Source: Lysobacterales bacterium (GTDB taxonomy: Bacteria; Pseudomonadota; Gammaproteobacteria; Xanthomonadales; SZUA-38). From it: a stretch of DNA of 51,363 nt. A model generated the notes under the pieces. It was not told where the DNA came from and made no database searches. It worked only from the letters and a program-made list of their open reading frames with translations. The position numbers and the translations under genes are program-made. Every line of letters starts with the position of its first letter. Position 1 is the stretch's first letter. The DNA is taken from the NCBI GenBank assembly GCA_028285525.1, contig JANQOZ010000014.1:1-51363 (forward strand), read 5' to 3'. Below, piece after piece: positions 1-8,950 of the stretch.

Positions 1-6
1 TCCTTT

Positions 7-1044
7 TTATTTCTGGGGTAGCGGCTTCGGCTCATGATCGCCGAAGAGGTGTGTCGTAAGCGCCTGCTCAAACGCCGCCAGCGAGTCGGGCTGCAGGATG
101 TTGTAAGCCGGTACGCCGGTCAGCTTCATCACCAAATCACGCGCGGCGGAGGTGGTCGTGGCGGGCCCGCTGACAAAATCCGGCGTCAGCTTGAACGCCG
201 TTTGTAAGCCGACTACCGCGTAGGGGTCTGAGGCACACAGGATGGTGCATTTCACATGCCCGTTGAGCTCCTCGACCGCTGCGTCGCCGTTGTAGGGTTC
301 CAGCGGCGACGCCCCGGCTTCGGCAACGAGGAAATCCGGACTGCGGCTGTCGATGTGCTGCAGCAGCGGTCTGATCGCCTGACGAAACGTTTCTTCGGGC
401 ACAACCGTGGACGGCAGCCCAACGTCGACAAAGTCGTAGATCTCGGTTGCGCCGCCGTCGCGGAAACTCAGGATATCTCGATAGCGACCCGCGCCGGTGA
501 GCTTCGCGCCGATCACGCGCTTGCCCAGGCGAACCAGCCATTCGGTCACCTTGCGACCCGTCAGCGTCTTCCCCGCGGACATCGAGGTTCCCACCAGCAG
601 CACCGTCGGTGTGCTGAATGTGCCCGGGCAGCCGGACAGGGCAAAGTCCGACATCCGGATCTTGTTTCCGCCGCGCAACAGGTGCCCGGAGTACCAAAGG
701 GATATCGGCCGGGGAAGCAGCGTTGACAGGCACGTGAACTGGCCCAGCAACCCGGCGTTGGTGAGGCAGGCCATATTGCCGTTCTTGACGGCGGTCCAGC
801 TGCCCACGCCCTCCAGCGTTGCCGCGCGGTCACCGAGGGCGCCAACCACGCAGTCACCCGCCGCTACCGGGATCATGATTCCTTCGGGGTCTTCAATTTT
901 GTAGAGCTCCGACGGCTCGCCGGTGACCACCGCTTCAACGTAGTCCCCGCTGCGCCATTGGTCCATCGCCAGTGCGCTGACCGCATAGCCGCCGGTCGCC
1001 AGATCGGCGATGCGCGCCAGCGAACCGAAAACCGTGCGGCTCAT
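7..1044 (-). CDS. P-loop NTPase-like protein of the DUF1611 type
   Basis: The 345-residue protein has a clear Walker A loop, GTSMSAGKT, near residues 152-160. It is followed by segments (KRVIGAKLTG, GGATEIYDFVD) laid out as in DUF1611 / MobB-like P-loop proteins, where an N-terminal Rossmann-like part precedes the nucleotide-binding part. This suggests that it binds ATP or GTP; the substrate cannot be read from the sequence. No signal peptide or membrane segment is visible, so it is probably cytoplasmic. It stands alone on the minus strand with its TAA stop only six bases from the window edge, so any operon partners downstream are out of view. The family assignment is a resemblance rather than a certain match, but the reading frame itself looks real. 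Confidence 0.72.
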   Translation of the reverse strand: MSRTVFGSLARIADLATGGYAVSALAMDQWRSGDYVEAVVTGEPSELYKIEDPEGIMIPVAAGDCVVGALGDRAATLEGVGSWTAVKNGNMACLTNAGLLGQFTCLSTLLPRPISLWYSGHLLRGGNKIRMSDFALSGCPGTFSTPTVLLVGTSMSAGKTLTGRKVTEWLVRLGKRVIGAKLTGAGRYRDILSFRDGGATEIYDFVDVGLPSTVVPEETFRQAIRPLLQHIDSRSPDFLVAEAGASPLEPYNGDAAVEELNGHVKCTILCASDPYAVVGLQTAFKLTPDFVSGPATTTSAARDLVMKLTGVPAYNILQPDSLAAFEQALTTHLFGDHEPKPLPQK

Positions 1045-1191
1045 GACACCAAGCTACCTCCGGTCGCAGCGATCAGAAATAGGTAATTCTCCTGCCACAT
1101 ACGGCCGTAGTCGCCCAACTCCATCGACGAACTGTCGATGGCGACCGTCTGCAGCTGTCTGATCCGAGCCAAAAAGCGCTAAGCTCTTCGT

Positions 1192-1698
1192 ATGATTCGT
1201 GACGTTACTGAAGCGGACGCACAGTCTCTGTGCGATATCTACAACTACTACATCGAACACAGCCTGGCGACCTTTGAAACCGAGCCTCTGGCACCAGGCG
1301 AAATGGCGAAAAGGATCGCCGCGACCACGGCCGGGTATCCCTGGCTGGTGGGCGAAAACGAGCAGGGCGTCCTGGGTTATGCCTACGCAACTCGCTGGAA
1401 GCCTCGCCAGGCATATCGGTACACCGTTGAGAGCACGGTGTATCTGGCGCCGGCTGCCGCCAGCCAGGGCATGGGGAGCCGCCTGATGGCAGCGCTGCTT
1501 GAACGCCTGCTGGCGCAGGGCGCACACGCGGTCCTTGCTGGTATAGCCCTACCGAACGATCCCAGCGTTGCGCTCCACCAAAAGCTTGGGTTCAGCAAAG
1601 TCGCTCATTTCCGCCAGACGGGCCGCAAGTTTGATCAGTGGGTCGACGTTGGCTACTGGGAAAAGATCCTATCCAACGGCGGTACAACCGAAGTTTGA
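1192..1698 (+). CDS. GNAT N-acetyltransferase, phosphinothricin acetyltransferase-like
   Basis: The 168-residue protein matches the phosphinothricin/methionine sulfoximine acetyltransferase branch of the GNAT fold. It starts with IRDVTEADAQSLCDIYNYYI, has the typical substrate-loop phrase ATFETEPL, and carries the acetyl-CoA motif as ASQGMGSRLMAALL (about residues 90-103). The segment HQKLGFSKVAHFRQTGRKFDQWVDVGYWEK near the C terminus is characteristic. Members transfer acetyl from acetyl-CoA to the amino group of small amino-acid analogues in the cytoplasm; which one is used here is unknown. The length is normal for the family, and it is a single-gene unit. Confidence 0.88.
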   Translation: MIRDVTEADAQSLCDIYNYYIEHSLATFETEPLAPGEMAKRIAATTAGYPWLVGENEQGVLGYAYATRWKPRQAYRYTVESTVYLAPAAASQGMGSRLMAALLERLLAQGAHAVLAGIALPNDPSVALHQKLGFSKVAHFRQTGRKFDQWVDVGYWEKILSNGGTTEV

Positions 1699-1760
1699 CG
1701 ACGAGGGGACGGTCAAATTTCGTCTGTCAAGTGAATTAGACAAATGAGTGTCATCTCTGC

Positions 1761-3206
1761 TTGACGTTCGCCTCTGCGTCGGCAAAACTAGGGGGCGTTA
1801 CGCCTGGACCTGATGACACCTTGCTGCCAGCCTTTCTGAAAAAAACCTTCTGGATCCTGCGCCTTGCGCTGCCCAAGGTCGCCGTTGGCTGGATGTTTGC
1901 GCTCCTGACCGTGGACTTTAACCGCGTTGCGGTGGTTGAGCTGGGTGTCGCCGCCGTCCTCGTCAGCAGCCTGCTCGCCATCCACTATCTACTGGCGCCC
2001 TTCCAGGTGATTGTCGGTCGAATCGCCGACTGTCATCCGGTGCTGGGTTTTCGCCGCTCGCCTTACCTGCTGGGCGCGAGCGCCGTGGCCAGCCTGGCGT
2101 TTCTCGCCCTGCCACAAACCGCTCAGGCCATGGGCCAGGGCTCAACGCTGGCGACCGTCGCGGCGGTGCTGCTGTTCACCGTTTTTGGGCTTTGTATGGC
2201 GGTCATCGCTGACAGCTACCACTCGATGATCGCCGAGGTCACCAGCAAGAAAACGCGTCCGCTGGTCATCTCGGTCGTATGGATCGTCATGATTTTCAGC
2301 ACCATTGCGGCGGCGGTACTGATGAACGTGGTCCGCCCGGAATACACGCCCGAGGCCATGCAGCGCCTGTACAACCTGACGCCGTTCATTGTGATCGGGT
2401 CGGTTCTGCTGGGCATCGTTGGCGTGGAGCGACGCATGAGCCGCGAAGAGCTCCAGGCGGCGAGGGAGCAGGCCAGGGCGCTGGCGCCCCCGGGTAATCC
2501 GCTGTCGTCTGCGGTGAGACTGCTGCGGGCCAACGAGCACGCGCGCCGTTTCTTCATATTCATTGGGCTGGCGATCTTCGGCATCTTCCTGCAGGAAGGC
2601 GTGATCGAGATCTTTGGCGCCGAGATTTTTGGGATGGGCGTGCGCCAGACAACCCGCTTCCAGCAGTTTTGGGGCATGGGTATTCTGCTGGGCATGCTGA
2701 TTGTCGGTGTAGTCGGTGCATCGCTGTCCATTCCCAGGCAGCGCCTGACAACCGTTGGCTGCATGGGCGCGGCCGCCGCTTTCATTACGCTCGGCATGAT
2801 CGCCGCATTTGAGGTTGAGGCCGCGCTGCTGCCGACGCTTTGTGTGCTCGGCTTTTTCGCCGGGGTGTTCAACGTTGGCGCCCTGTCGCTGATGATGGAT
2901 ATGACCATCAAGGGCGCAACCGGCATGTACATGGGGCTTTGGGGTGTAGCGCAGGCCGCAGGCATGGGCTTTTCGTCGATCGGCGCTGGCGCGCTGCATA
3001 CCAGTCTGATCGACAGCGGTTTGCTGGCGCCCGGCTTTGCCTACTGGCTGATTTTCAGCAGCGAAGCGGTGTTCCTGATCGCGGCGTGGCGGGTGCTCAA
3101 CGGCGTCAACGTCGAGCAGTTCCAGGCGCAGGCACAGGTGGTGGTGAACCAGCCGCAGCCGCGTCCCAAGTCGGTTCCGGTCACGGTTGCGACAGCATCG
3201 AGATAA
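1761..3206 (+). CDS. PucC/LhaA-like (BCD family) MFS transporter
   Basis: The 481-residue protein is very hydrophobic, with about 12 membrane segments. It carries the phrase GRIADCHPVLGFRRSPYLLG (about residues 86-105), the hallmark loop of the bacteriochlorophyll delivery (BCD/PucC/LhaA) branch of the major facilitator superfamily. Characterised members help assemble light-harvesting complexes. The frame opens only after a TAG at 1737 and has no early ATG, so TTG at 1761 is the best start seen; a later TTG near residue 21 is possible. An ATG at 1744 is in another frame and stops after six codons. No light-harvesting gene is adjacent, but a BciA-type chlorophyll enzyme lies at 32670-33632. 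It could also be a repurposed carrier. Confidence 0.82.
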   Translation: MTFASASAKLGGVTPGPDDTLLPAFLKKTFWILRLALPKVAVGWMFALLTVDFNRVAVVELGVAAVLVSSLLAIHYLLAPFQVIVGRIADCHPVLGFRRSPYLLGASAVASLAFLALPQTAQAMGQGSTLATVAAVLLFTVFGLCMAVIADSYHSMIAEVTSKKTRPLVISVVWIVMIFSTIAAAVLMNVVRPEYTPEAMQRLYNLTPFIVIGSVLLGIVGVERRMSREELQAAREQARALAPPGNPLSSAVRLLRANEHARRFFIFIGLAIFGIFLQEGVIEIFGAEIFGMGVRQTTRFQQFWGMGILLGMLIVGVVGASLSIPRQRLTTVGCMGAAAAFITLGMIAAFEVEAALLPTLCVLGFFAGVFNVGALSLMMDMTIKGATGMYMGLWGVAQAAGMGFSSIGAGALHTSLIDSGLLAPGFAYWLIFSSEAVFLIAAWRVLNGVNVEQFQAQAQVVVNQPQPRPKSVPVTVATASR

Positions 3207-3309
3207 GCCCTGACGCGGTTCCGTTGTCCACCCCGGCCGGTTGAAGGTATCGAGCCCGTTTCCGCCGCAATACTCCCTCCATTAGCGCACGCACAACCTG
3301 AGTAATGCC

Positions 3310-4116
3310 ATGACCGAGTCTCCGCTGGATTTTCGCTTCGACGATCGCGTTGCCAAAACCTACGACGCTGTCCGCGCTCATCCGCCTGAGGTCTCCGAGC
3401 GGGTCGGCGAAGTCCTGGCCGGCATTGTCGGTCGTGGCGGCCGGGTTTTTGAACCCGGTGTCGGCACCGGTCGGATCGCGCTGCCGCTGGTGGCCGCCGG
3501 CTGTGAGGTAGTGGGTGCTGACCTGTCCATGGACATGCTGTCAGCCATGCTGGAGCAGCGGAGCAGGGCCGCCGGCCGCTTGGGTCTGGTGCAGTGTGAT
3601 CTGAACGCGCTGCCTTTCAGGTCTGCGGTCTTCGACGGCGTGCTGTGTGTCCACGTCCTTCATCTCATCGATGACTGGGCGTCACTCTTAAACTCGCTGG
3701 TTGCGATGCTCAAGCCGGGCGGCGTGTTGATCCTGGGGCGTGACTGGATCGACCCAGCATCTTTTGCGGGCATGATACGCAACGAGTTTCGCCGTTCCGT
3801 CGTTGAGCTCAGCACCACGATCGAGTCGCCACCCGGCGCCCGCGCTTTTGTTCACGCGTTGGCCGAGCAGGGCGTTCATCCCGAGGGTGATGAACCGGAA
3901 CAGGTTGCGGCGGAGTGGGAGACAACGCTGGCGCCGGCGCAGCTGCTCGATCAGATTCGAACCCGGGACGACGCGGAGAGCTGGGTGTTGCCCGACGAAC
4001 TGCTTGGCCGGGTTATGGAGCGGCTGGATAACTTCGCGAAAGCTGAATGGTCTTCGCTCACCGAACCGCAGGCAGTGACTCGTCGGTTTGTTTATTCGAT
4101 GATGCGGAAAAAATAA
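3310..4116 (+). CDS. class I SAM-dependent methyltransferase
   Basis: The 268-residue protein has the ordered motifs of a class I (UbiE/COQ5-like, Methyltransf_11) methyltransferase: motif I as VFEPGVGTGRIALPL (about residues 45-59), an acidic residue ending strand 2 in EVVGADLS, motif II around VFDGVLCVHVLHLI, and motif III as LKPGGVLILG. It should use S-adenosylmethionine in the cytoplasm. The acceptor cannot be told, and the C-terminal 120 residues are not specific to a named enzyme. It lies about 100 bases after the PucC-like gene on the same strand and could be co-transcribed with it. A strong terminator begins in its stop codon region. Confidence 0.86.
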   Translation: MTESPLDFRFDDRVAKTYDAVRAHPPEVSERVGEVLAGIVGRGGRVFEPGVGTGRIALPLVAAGCEVVGADLSMDMLSAMLEQRSRAAGRLGLVQCDLNALPFRSAVFDGVLCVHVLHLIDDWASLLNSLVAMLKPGGVLILGRDWIDPASFAGMIRNEFRRSVVELSTTIESPPGARAFVHALAEQGVHPEGDEPEQVAAEWETTLAPAQLLDQIRTRDDAESWVLPDELLGRVMERLDNFAKAEWSSLTEPQAVTRRFVYSMMRKK

Positions 4117-4147
4117 GCCCGGGCGTTGAGCCCGGGCTTTTGGTTTT
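4116..4147. terminator. two-way intrinsic terminator
   Basis: A perfect 9-bp stem (AGCCCGGGC / GCCCGGGCT) with a five-base loop GTTGA spans 4116-4138. On the plus strand it is followed by a T-rich run. On the minus strand it is followed by TTATTTTTTCC, so it can also stop transcripts coming from the TonB receptor gene. It starts inside the last bases of the methyltransferase gene and separates two convergent genes. Confidence 0.9.
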
Positions 4148-4170
4148 TGTTGCGCCTGACCGACTCCGCT

Positions 4171-6705
4171 TTAGAACTGGAACCTCACCCGCACGCCAAA
4201 GCTGCGCGGCTCCGGCAGGTGCAGCAGGTAGCCGCGGCCGGGGGCAAAGCCGTCGGGATTCCCCAGGTCCACCACCCGCTGACCGTTGATCACGGTATCG
4301 TCATCGAGCGCATTGTCGACGTACGCGGTCACCTGATATCGATCGTTGCTCAGTCCAAGGGCCAGGTTTAAGCGGGTGTAGTCCGGCAGAAACGCCAGGT
4401 TTGCTTCATCCATGAAGCGCTTGGAGCGGTAGATGCCCGTGGCGGCCGCAAACCAGTCAAAGCTGGTGCCCGGTATTTCGTTGCGGTAGTCGGCCATCAC
4501 GTTCAGCGCGTGGTTGGGGTTTTTGCCCACCCGGTTGCCGGAAAAGTCGGCTTCGATGTTGCCCGCCTCGGTGCGGTTCAAGGCCGTGGAGCGCTCCTCG
4601 CCAACGATGAACTCGTCGAAGGTGGCGTTGGTGTAGGCATACCCGGCTGCAACCCTCAGGTTATCCGTGGCCTGCCAGGTGGCATCCAGCTCCAGGCCGT
4701 ACACCTCCACGCGACCGGCGTTCGTGATCCCGGGAATAGGCGTCACGCTGCCCGCGGGCTGCTGCTGAATCCCGATCTGCTGATCGCGGTAGTCGTTGTA
4801 GTAAACCGCCCAGTTGAGCCGCACCTGCTGGTCCAGCCAGTCGGTCTTGCCGCCGACCTCGTAGGTGGTTACGCGCTCCTCGTTGTAGCGCTGACCCTCC
4901 AGCGACACCGCCTCGTTGGCGGCAAAGCCGCCGGGCTTGAAGCCGGTGGTAACCGAGGCGTAGTACAGGGAGTTGCCGCCGGGCCGGTACTCAACCGCCA
5001 GCCGCGGCGTAAAAACGTTGCTTTCCACGCTGTCGCTGACGGTGCAGTCAAACGCCACGTTGGGATAGCGCTGGGATGGGGGCACGTCCCGGGTGTCGTT
5101 TTCCACCGGGCAAATCGGTACCGGAACCTGCTGCAGCAGACTGATCTGCTGGCGACTGAAGGTCGGAACGGTGTAGTCAATGTTGTCCACCGAGTAGCGG
5201 CCCGCGCCGGTGATGGTCCACTGGTCGTTGATGTCGTAAGCCAGGGAGAAGAACGCCGAGTAGTGATCCGTATCCCGATTCTGCTCATTGCGTGGTCTGA
5301 CCCCCGGATTGGGCTCGGTGGCCAGTCCAAAGGGCGGGCCGCCAAGAAACGAGTTGGGGTTGCGCAGCCAGAACTGGGCGCCGTTGAACAGCGTCGCCTC
5401 TTCGAGATAAGTCATACCGCCGACGATCCAGCTCAGGCGGTCGGTCTGGCCCGCAAAGCGCAGCTCGTGTGACTGATGCTCAAACTGGTAGTCGAGGATG
5501 TTGATGGTGGAGATGGAGAAGGCGAACGGGTCGTCCACCGCGAAGTCGGTGTAGTCCGCGTCAGCTCGGTCGGTGCTGTCGTTCTGCAGAAAGCCACCCT
5601 GGTAGGTGAGCGTTCCGAAGTCGGTCTGGTAATCCACCTGCAGCGTGCCGAAGCGCTGAATCTGCGCCATGCCGTCGAACGGCCGGCCGGTGGTGGGATC
5701 CAGTGAATAGTCGATGTCGCTTTCCTGGGCGCTGAGCTCGCCGATCACCACGCCGCGCGTACAGGCGAACTGGACCTGCGGTGGCACCGTGGAAAGGTCG
5801 CCCGGGCAGGGCAGCCGGGGTGATCCCGGCGGGCCGGCAGAGAACGTACCGCCCGGTACCGGCAGCCGGTCCTGATAGGCCACGAGGGCCGAGGCCGGCT
5901 GGCTGTAGTTTTCGTCGCTGAACTGGAAGCGGGCGTAGGCTTCAAGCCGATCTGTGGGTTTCCACAGTACCCCCAGCGACCCGGACAGGTTGTCCTGCGC
6001 TCCCAGCTCCTCGCCGGTGTTGGGGTTGTTGTAAAAGCCGTCCAGGCTGTGGTCACTCACGGTGGCGCGAAACGCCAGCACGTCGTCGATCAGCGGACCC
6101 GTGATACCAAACTCGCCCGTCTGGCGGTTGCCGTTGCCCACATCCAGGCCGGCAAAGGTGCCCCACTCGAACTCCGGGCGCTTGGTGATGATGTTGATGG
6201 CTCCGCCGAAGGCGTTGCGGCCATAGAGCAGTGTCTGTGGCCCTTTCACCACCTCGATCCGCTCAACGTCCAGGAGCCGCGTGCTGAGCATGCTTGAGCC
6301 GCCAGGAATGCTGAGGTTTTCGCTGGAGGCGTCGACGTGATCGATCAACACCGCAACGCTCGGCCGGCCGCGCTCGTTCTGCATGCCGCGCATCGCCGGT
6401 CGCGTGTCCTGCACAAACGCGCCGATGTCGTAGGTGAGACCTGGAATCAGCAGGTTGGCATCGCTGATGTTGTCGAAGCCCTGGATATCCAGGCGTTCCC
6501 GAGTCAGCACCTGAAAGGCGATCGGCACCTCCTGGTGCTTCTCGTGGATTTTCCTGGCCGTTACGACAATTTGTTCCAGCACGACCTTGTCGTCATCCAG
6601 CGCCTCGGTCTGCTGGGCGTCAACGCCGCCTGACAAGCCGAACGTGGCGGCGATCGAAAGCGCCATCAGGTTGATTGGATTGAGCTTTTTTTCTTGGATT
6701 TTCAT
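4171..6705 (-). CDS. TonB-dependent outer-membrane receptor
   Basis: From the start chosen here the protein is 844 residues, the usual size of a TonB-dependent receptor. A signal peptide ends near GLSGGVDAQ. It is followed by a TonB-box-like segment (LEQIVVTARK), the plug domain (VPIAFQVLTRERLDIQGF, then RPAMRGMQNERGRPSV and VEVVKGPQTLLYGRNAFGGAIN-type wording), a long beta-barrel, and a terminal beta-strand ending in phenylalanine (GVRVRFQF). The frame is open 17 codons further upstream to 6756. I chose ATG 6705 because the signal peptide begins there (MKIQEKK) and GGGAAG precedes it. The barrel resembles receptors of the iron-complex or sterol/aromatic-uptake type; the ligand is unknown. 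Palindromic sites lie 60-110 bp upstream. Confidence 0.94.
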   Translation of the reverse strand: MKIQEKKLNPINLMALSIAATFGLSGGVDAQQTEALDDDKVVLEQIVVTARKIHEKHQEVPIAFQVLTRERLDIQGFDNISDANLLIPGLTYDIGAFVQDTRPAMRGMQNERGRPSVAVLIDHVDASSENLSIPGGSSMLSTRLLDVERIEVVKGPQTLLYGRNAFGGAINIITKRPEFEWGTFAGLDVGNGNRQTGEFGITGPLIDDVLAFRATVSDHSLDGFYNNPNTGEELGAQDNLSGSLGVLWKPTDRLEAYARFQFSDENYSQPASALVAYQDRLPVPGGTFSAGPPGSPRLPCPGDLSTVPPQVQFACTRGVVIGELSAQESDIDYSLDPTTGRPFDGMAQIQRFGTLQVDYQTDFGTLTYQGGFLQNDSTDRADADYTDFAVDDPFAFSISTINILDYQFEHQSHELRFAGQTDRLSWIVGGMTYLEEATLFNGAQFWLRNPNSFLGGPPFGLATEPNPGVRPRNEQNRDTDHYSAFFSLAYDINDQWTITGAGRYSVDNIDYTVPTFSRQQISLLQQVPVPICPVENDTRDVPPSQRYPNVAFDCTVSDSVESNVFTPRLAVEYRPGGNSLYYASVTTGFKPGGFAANEAVSLEGQRYNEERVTTYEVGGKTDWLDQQVRLNWAVYYNDYRDQQIGIQQQPAGSVTPIPGITNAGRVEVYGLELDATWQATDNLRVAAGYAYTNATFDEFIVGEERSTALNRTEAGNIEADFSGNRVGKNPNHALNVMADYRNEIPGTSFDWFAAATGIYRSKRFMDEANLAFLPDYTRLNLALGLSNDRYQVTAYVDNALDDDTVINGQRVVDLGNPDGFAPGRGYLLHLPEPRSFGVRVRFQF

Positions 6706-6760
6706 CGAAATGCGCTTCCCGGTTGTGACGCTCTTGCTTGCTGTGGCGTCAATCATACAG

Positions 6761-6812
6761 TGCTGTCACACAAAATTGACACACAGCAAAGGATGAGATT
6801 GTTGACACAATC
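6761..6812. promoter_or_regulatory. paired palindromic operator-like sites upstream of the TonB receptor
   Basis: Two dyad sites share the core TGACA. Site 1 is TGTCA-N8-TGACA at 6764-6781, nested inside a wider TGCTGT...ACAGCA dyad (6761-6788). Site 2 is GATTGT-TGAC-ACAATC at 6797-6812, a perfect 6-bp-arm inverted repeat. Both lie 60-110 bp upstream of the receptor start at 6705 and are AT-rich relative to their surroundings. They look like binding sites of a dimeric repressor (TetR- or GntR-like spacing). The regulator is not in sight. Confidence 0.5.
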
Positions 6813-6913
6813 CGTCGATACGTATTTCTACCAAGAATCAGCCGATCTTCAGCACCTCCCACCGGATTGAGACATGTTGAGTGGGTTCATCAGACGCTAC
6901 GCCGCCGGCGTGA

Positions 6914-8617
6914 TCAGATGACGATCGCGTCGCCGGTGAAACTGGTGAAGCGGATTTCTCCCGCGACCTCGTTGTAGGTTTGCCGCAGATCGCGAAGCAT
7001 GCGCACGGCGACATCTTCTCCCAGCAAGATCCCGTCGGTGCCGTCGGTACGCCAGTGAACGCCGGCGAGGTTGCGGCCGATCGCAATATTGTTGGCAAGC
7101 TTGTTGAGCTCGCCTTCGACCGTCAAAGCCTGCGTGCCGCTATAGGGCTGGAGCGTCTGTCCGTCGGACCCGGGTGCGACCTCGACCGGCTCGGAAATGA
7201 TGGTGCTCCCATCAAAAAACGCTTTGAGCACGGTGACGCACGCGCCGGCGATGGCGGCGTGGCCGGCTGGGTAGGCGGGGTGGGTCGGTGAACCCTCGGG
7301 GTACGCCATCGGCAGCCAGAACTGGCCGCTGTTTGCTTCGCCGACGGCATCCAGCACCGGCGAATTGAGCAGTTCGCTGTTGATCGGATAGGACCGTTCG
7401 CCGGTCCGCGTGAACTGCACGCGCCCGCCGAATACCTCCGGACGCAGCCGTCGATGAACCTGCCATTTCTGATACCAGGCAGCCCTGAGCGCCTGTACGG
7501 CGACGTCAGCCACCTGTGACAACACTTCGGCCGCCCCAAACGTGACGAACCCCCCTTGGGTGGCACTGGTGTTGTACGGATTGCCGGACCGTCTGGGGGT
7601 GCCCATGCCGAGCAGGATCAGAGCGGCCTGAAGATACGTTTGGTAGGTGTAGTCCTGGTGGACGTATTCTCCGAGGTCGCGCGCTGTCGTGATAAAGCGG
7701 GGGCTCGACTGAAAGCGGCAGGCGGTTGCTGGTGCGCCTCCGCGCAGCACGTTCAGCCAGTCATCGCGGTTCAGCATGTGGTCGTCTCCCGGCGCCGTGG
7801 TCTGGTAGCGCTGCTCCGTGAGCGCCGCACCCTGCGGAACGGGCAGCAGGAGAAACTGAGAAACGTAGTTGCCGGTCAGGTCGCCAGCAAATGAGCCCCG
7901 AAACAGCGTCGCCGGAGTCACGGCGCCGCCCTGGGTAGGGCCGCTGAAGGCGGAGAAGGTGCTCAGCTCCTGCGCGGCAAAGTCCGCCGATGGGTCTGAA
8001 CCGTAGGCCTCGAAGGGGACGTCGCGAACCAGCGCATGGAGGTAAACCTCCGCCATTTCCGCTGCGGTTTCCGCGCTGTCGAAGGACGGCGCCGGCGGCA
8101 TGAAAAACGCATGCGAATCGCCGCCCACGAGGCTGAACGCGAGCGATGCCTGTGGGTTGGCCAGCTTGCGGTCGGCTTCCGGCGACAGCGGGATGTTTTC
8201 CCAGGCTTCATCGCTGCGGCCCTCCAGTGCGAGCAGATAGGCTCGGTAAGCCTCGCTGTCGACCTCGCCCACGGTGTTGTGGGGCAAGGTCTTGGTGAAG
8301 CTGCCGATGAAATCCGGAAGCTGAACCTCGTCTGCGTTGGCCTGATTGAGGGGGCTGCGAACCAGAAACTGTTCGCGGGCCACGCCGACGCGGACCGACC
8401 TCGCCGCCACGCTGCGCGACCGCGACACGCCTGCCTCGGTCTTGCTGCCATCGGCCGAAAGCTGCGCGTGGGCCGAGCCGGTCACGATCGCGGCGCCTGT
8501 ACCAGCCGCCGCCGCGCCGAGCTGGCTCAAAAATTGTCTCCGAGGGTTGTCCTCGGTGATTTTGTGCAGGTTGCTGGGGGATTGATTCGTCGAGCAGCTG
8601 GCGTTGGTTTTGGTCAT
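6914..8617 (-). CDS. vanadium-dependent haloperoxidase, Tat-exported
   Basis: This 567-residue protein belongs to the vanadium haloperoxidase / PAP2-like family. The vanadate-binding elements are visible in order: KWQVHRRLRPE (Lys and Arg), HPAYPAGHAAIAGA with the acid-base histidine at residue 453, and GRNLAGVHWRTDG with Arg and the vanadate-ligating histidine at residue 521. The N terminus has a Tat signal (NPRRQFLSQLGAAAAG, then SAHAQ), which fits export of a folded enzyme. It would use hydrogen peroxide to oxidise halides in the periplasm or outside. ATG 8617 is preferred to the upstream ATG at 8662 because GAGAGA sits just before it. The chloride/bromide preference cannot be read. Confidence 0.93.
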   Translation of the reverse strand: MTKTNASCSTNQSPSNLHKITEDNPRRQFLSQLGAAAAGTGAAIVTGSAHAQLSADGSKTEAGVSRSRSVAARSVRVGVAREQFLVRSPLNQANADEVQLPDFIGSFTKTLPHNTVGEVDSEAYRAYLLALEGRSDEAWENIPLSPEADRKLANPQASLAFSLVGGDSHAFFMPPAPSFDSAETAAEMAEVYLHALVRDVPFEAYGSDPSADFAAQELSTFSAFSGPTQGGAVTPATLFRGSFAGDLTGNYVSQFLLLPVPQGAALTEQRYQTTAPGDDHMLNRDDWLNVLRGGAPATACRFQSSPRFITTARDLGEYVHQDYTYQTYLQAALILLGMGTPRRSGNPYNTSATQGGFVTFGAAEVLSQVADVAVQALRAAWYQKWQVHRRLRPEVFGGRVQFTRTGERSYPINSELLNSPVLDAVGEANSGQFWLPMAYPEGSPTHPAYPAGHAAIAGACVTVLKAFFDGSTIISEPVEVAPGSDGQTLQPYSGTQALTVEGELNKLANNIAIGRNLAGVHWRTDGTDGILLGEDVAVRMLRDLRQTYNEVAGEIRFTSFTGDAIVI

Positions 8618-8950
8618 CGTTTCTCTCATCCGTTGTGTTGAAGCGCTGCAGCGGACCGGCATGGTAAGCCGGTTCCGTCTGCCGGAGACCTGATGTCCGT
8701 CGCGCGGATCATCTGTTCACCATTAATACGAGACAGCGCCCAAATTTACTCTGAACAGAACAGGAAATATTCGGAAATTTGCGGAGACAGGCGTAGGTAA
8801 ACCACTGATTTCAGGTTCCTTCTTGGGACAGCGACACATGGACGCACACATTTTGCTTCTGCAGGTCTCGTGGCGCTTGCCGCGGTCGCCCCGAGCGAGC
8901 TACTCTTTTGGAGAGCGAGGTGCCCAACCCGATTGCCAGGAGCAACCGTC
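8618..8950. other. 333-bp divergent intergenic region
   Basis: This gap separates the haloperoxidase (minus) from the cytochrome c gene (plus) and should hold both promoters. A small perfect hairpin, ACCGGC-N7-GCCGGT, sits at 8655-8673 in the haloperoxidase leader. An AT-rich stretch around 8720-8790 (ATTAATAC, AAATATTCGGAAATTT) is the likeliest promoter zone. No RNA gene or convincing small gene was seen. Confidence 0.4.

Noticed and set aside
1054-1527. A 157-codon minus-strand frame opposite the acetyltransferase.
   Set aside because: It is the antisense shadow of a well-supported GNAT gene.
2142-2999. A 285-codon minus-strand frame opposite the PucC-like gene.
   Set aside because: It is the antisense shadow of a clear membrane protein; its composition is biased and it has no recognisable start or domain.
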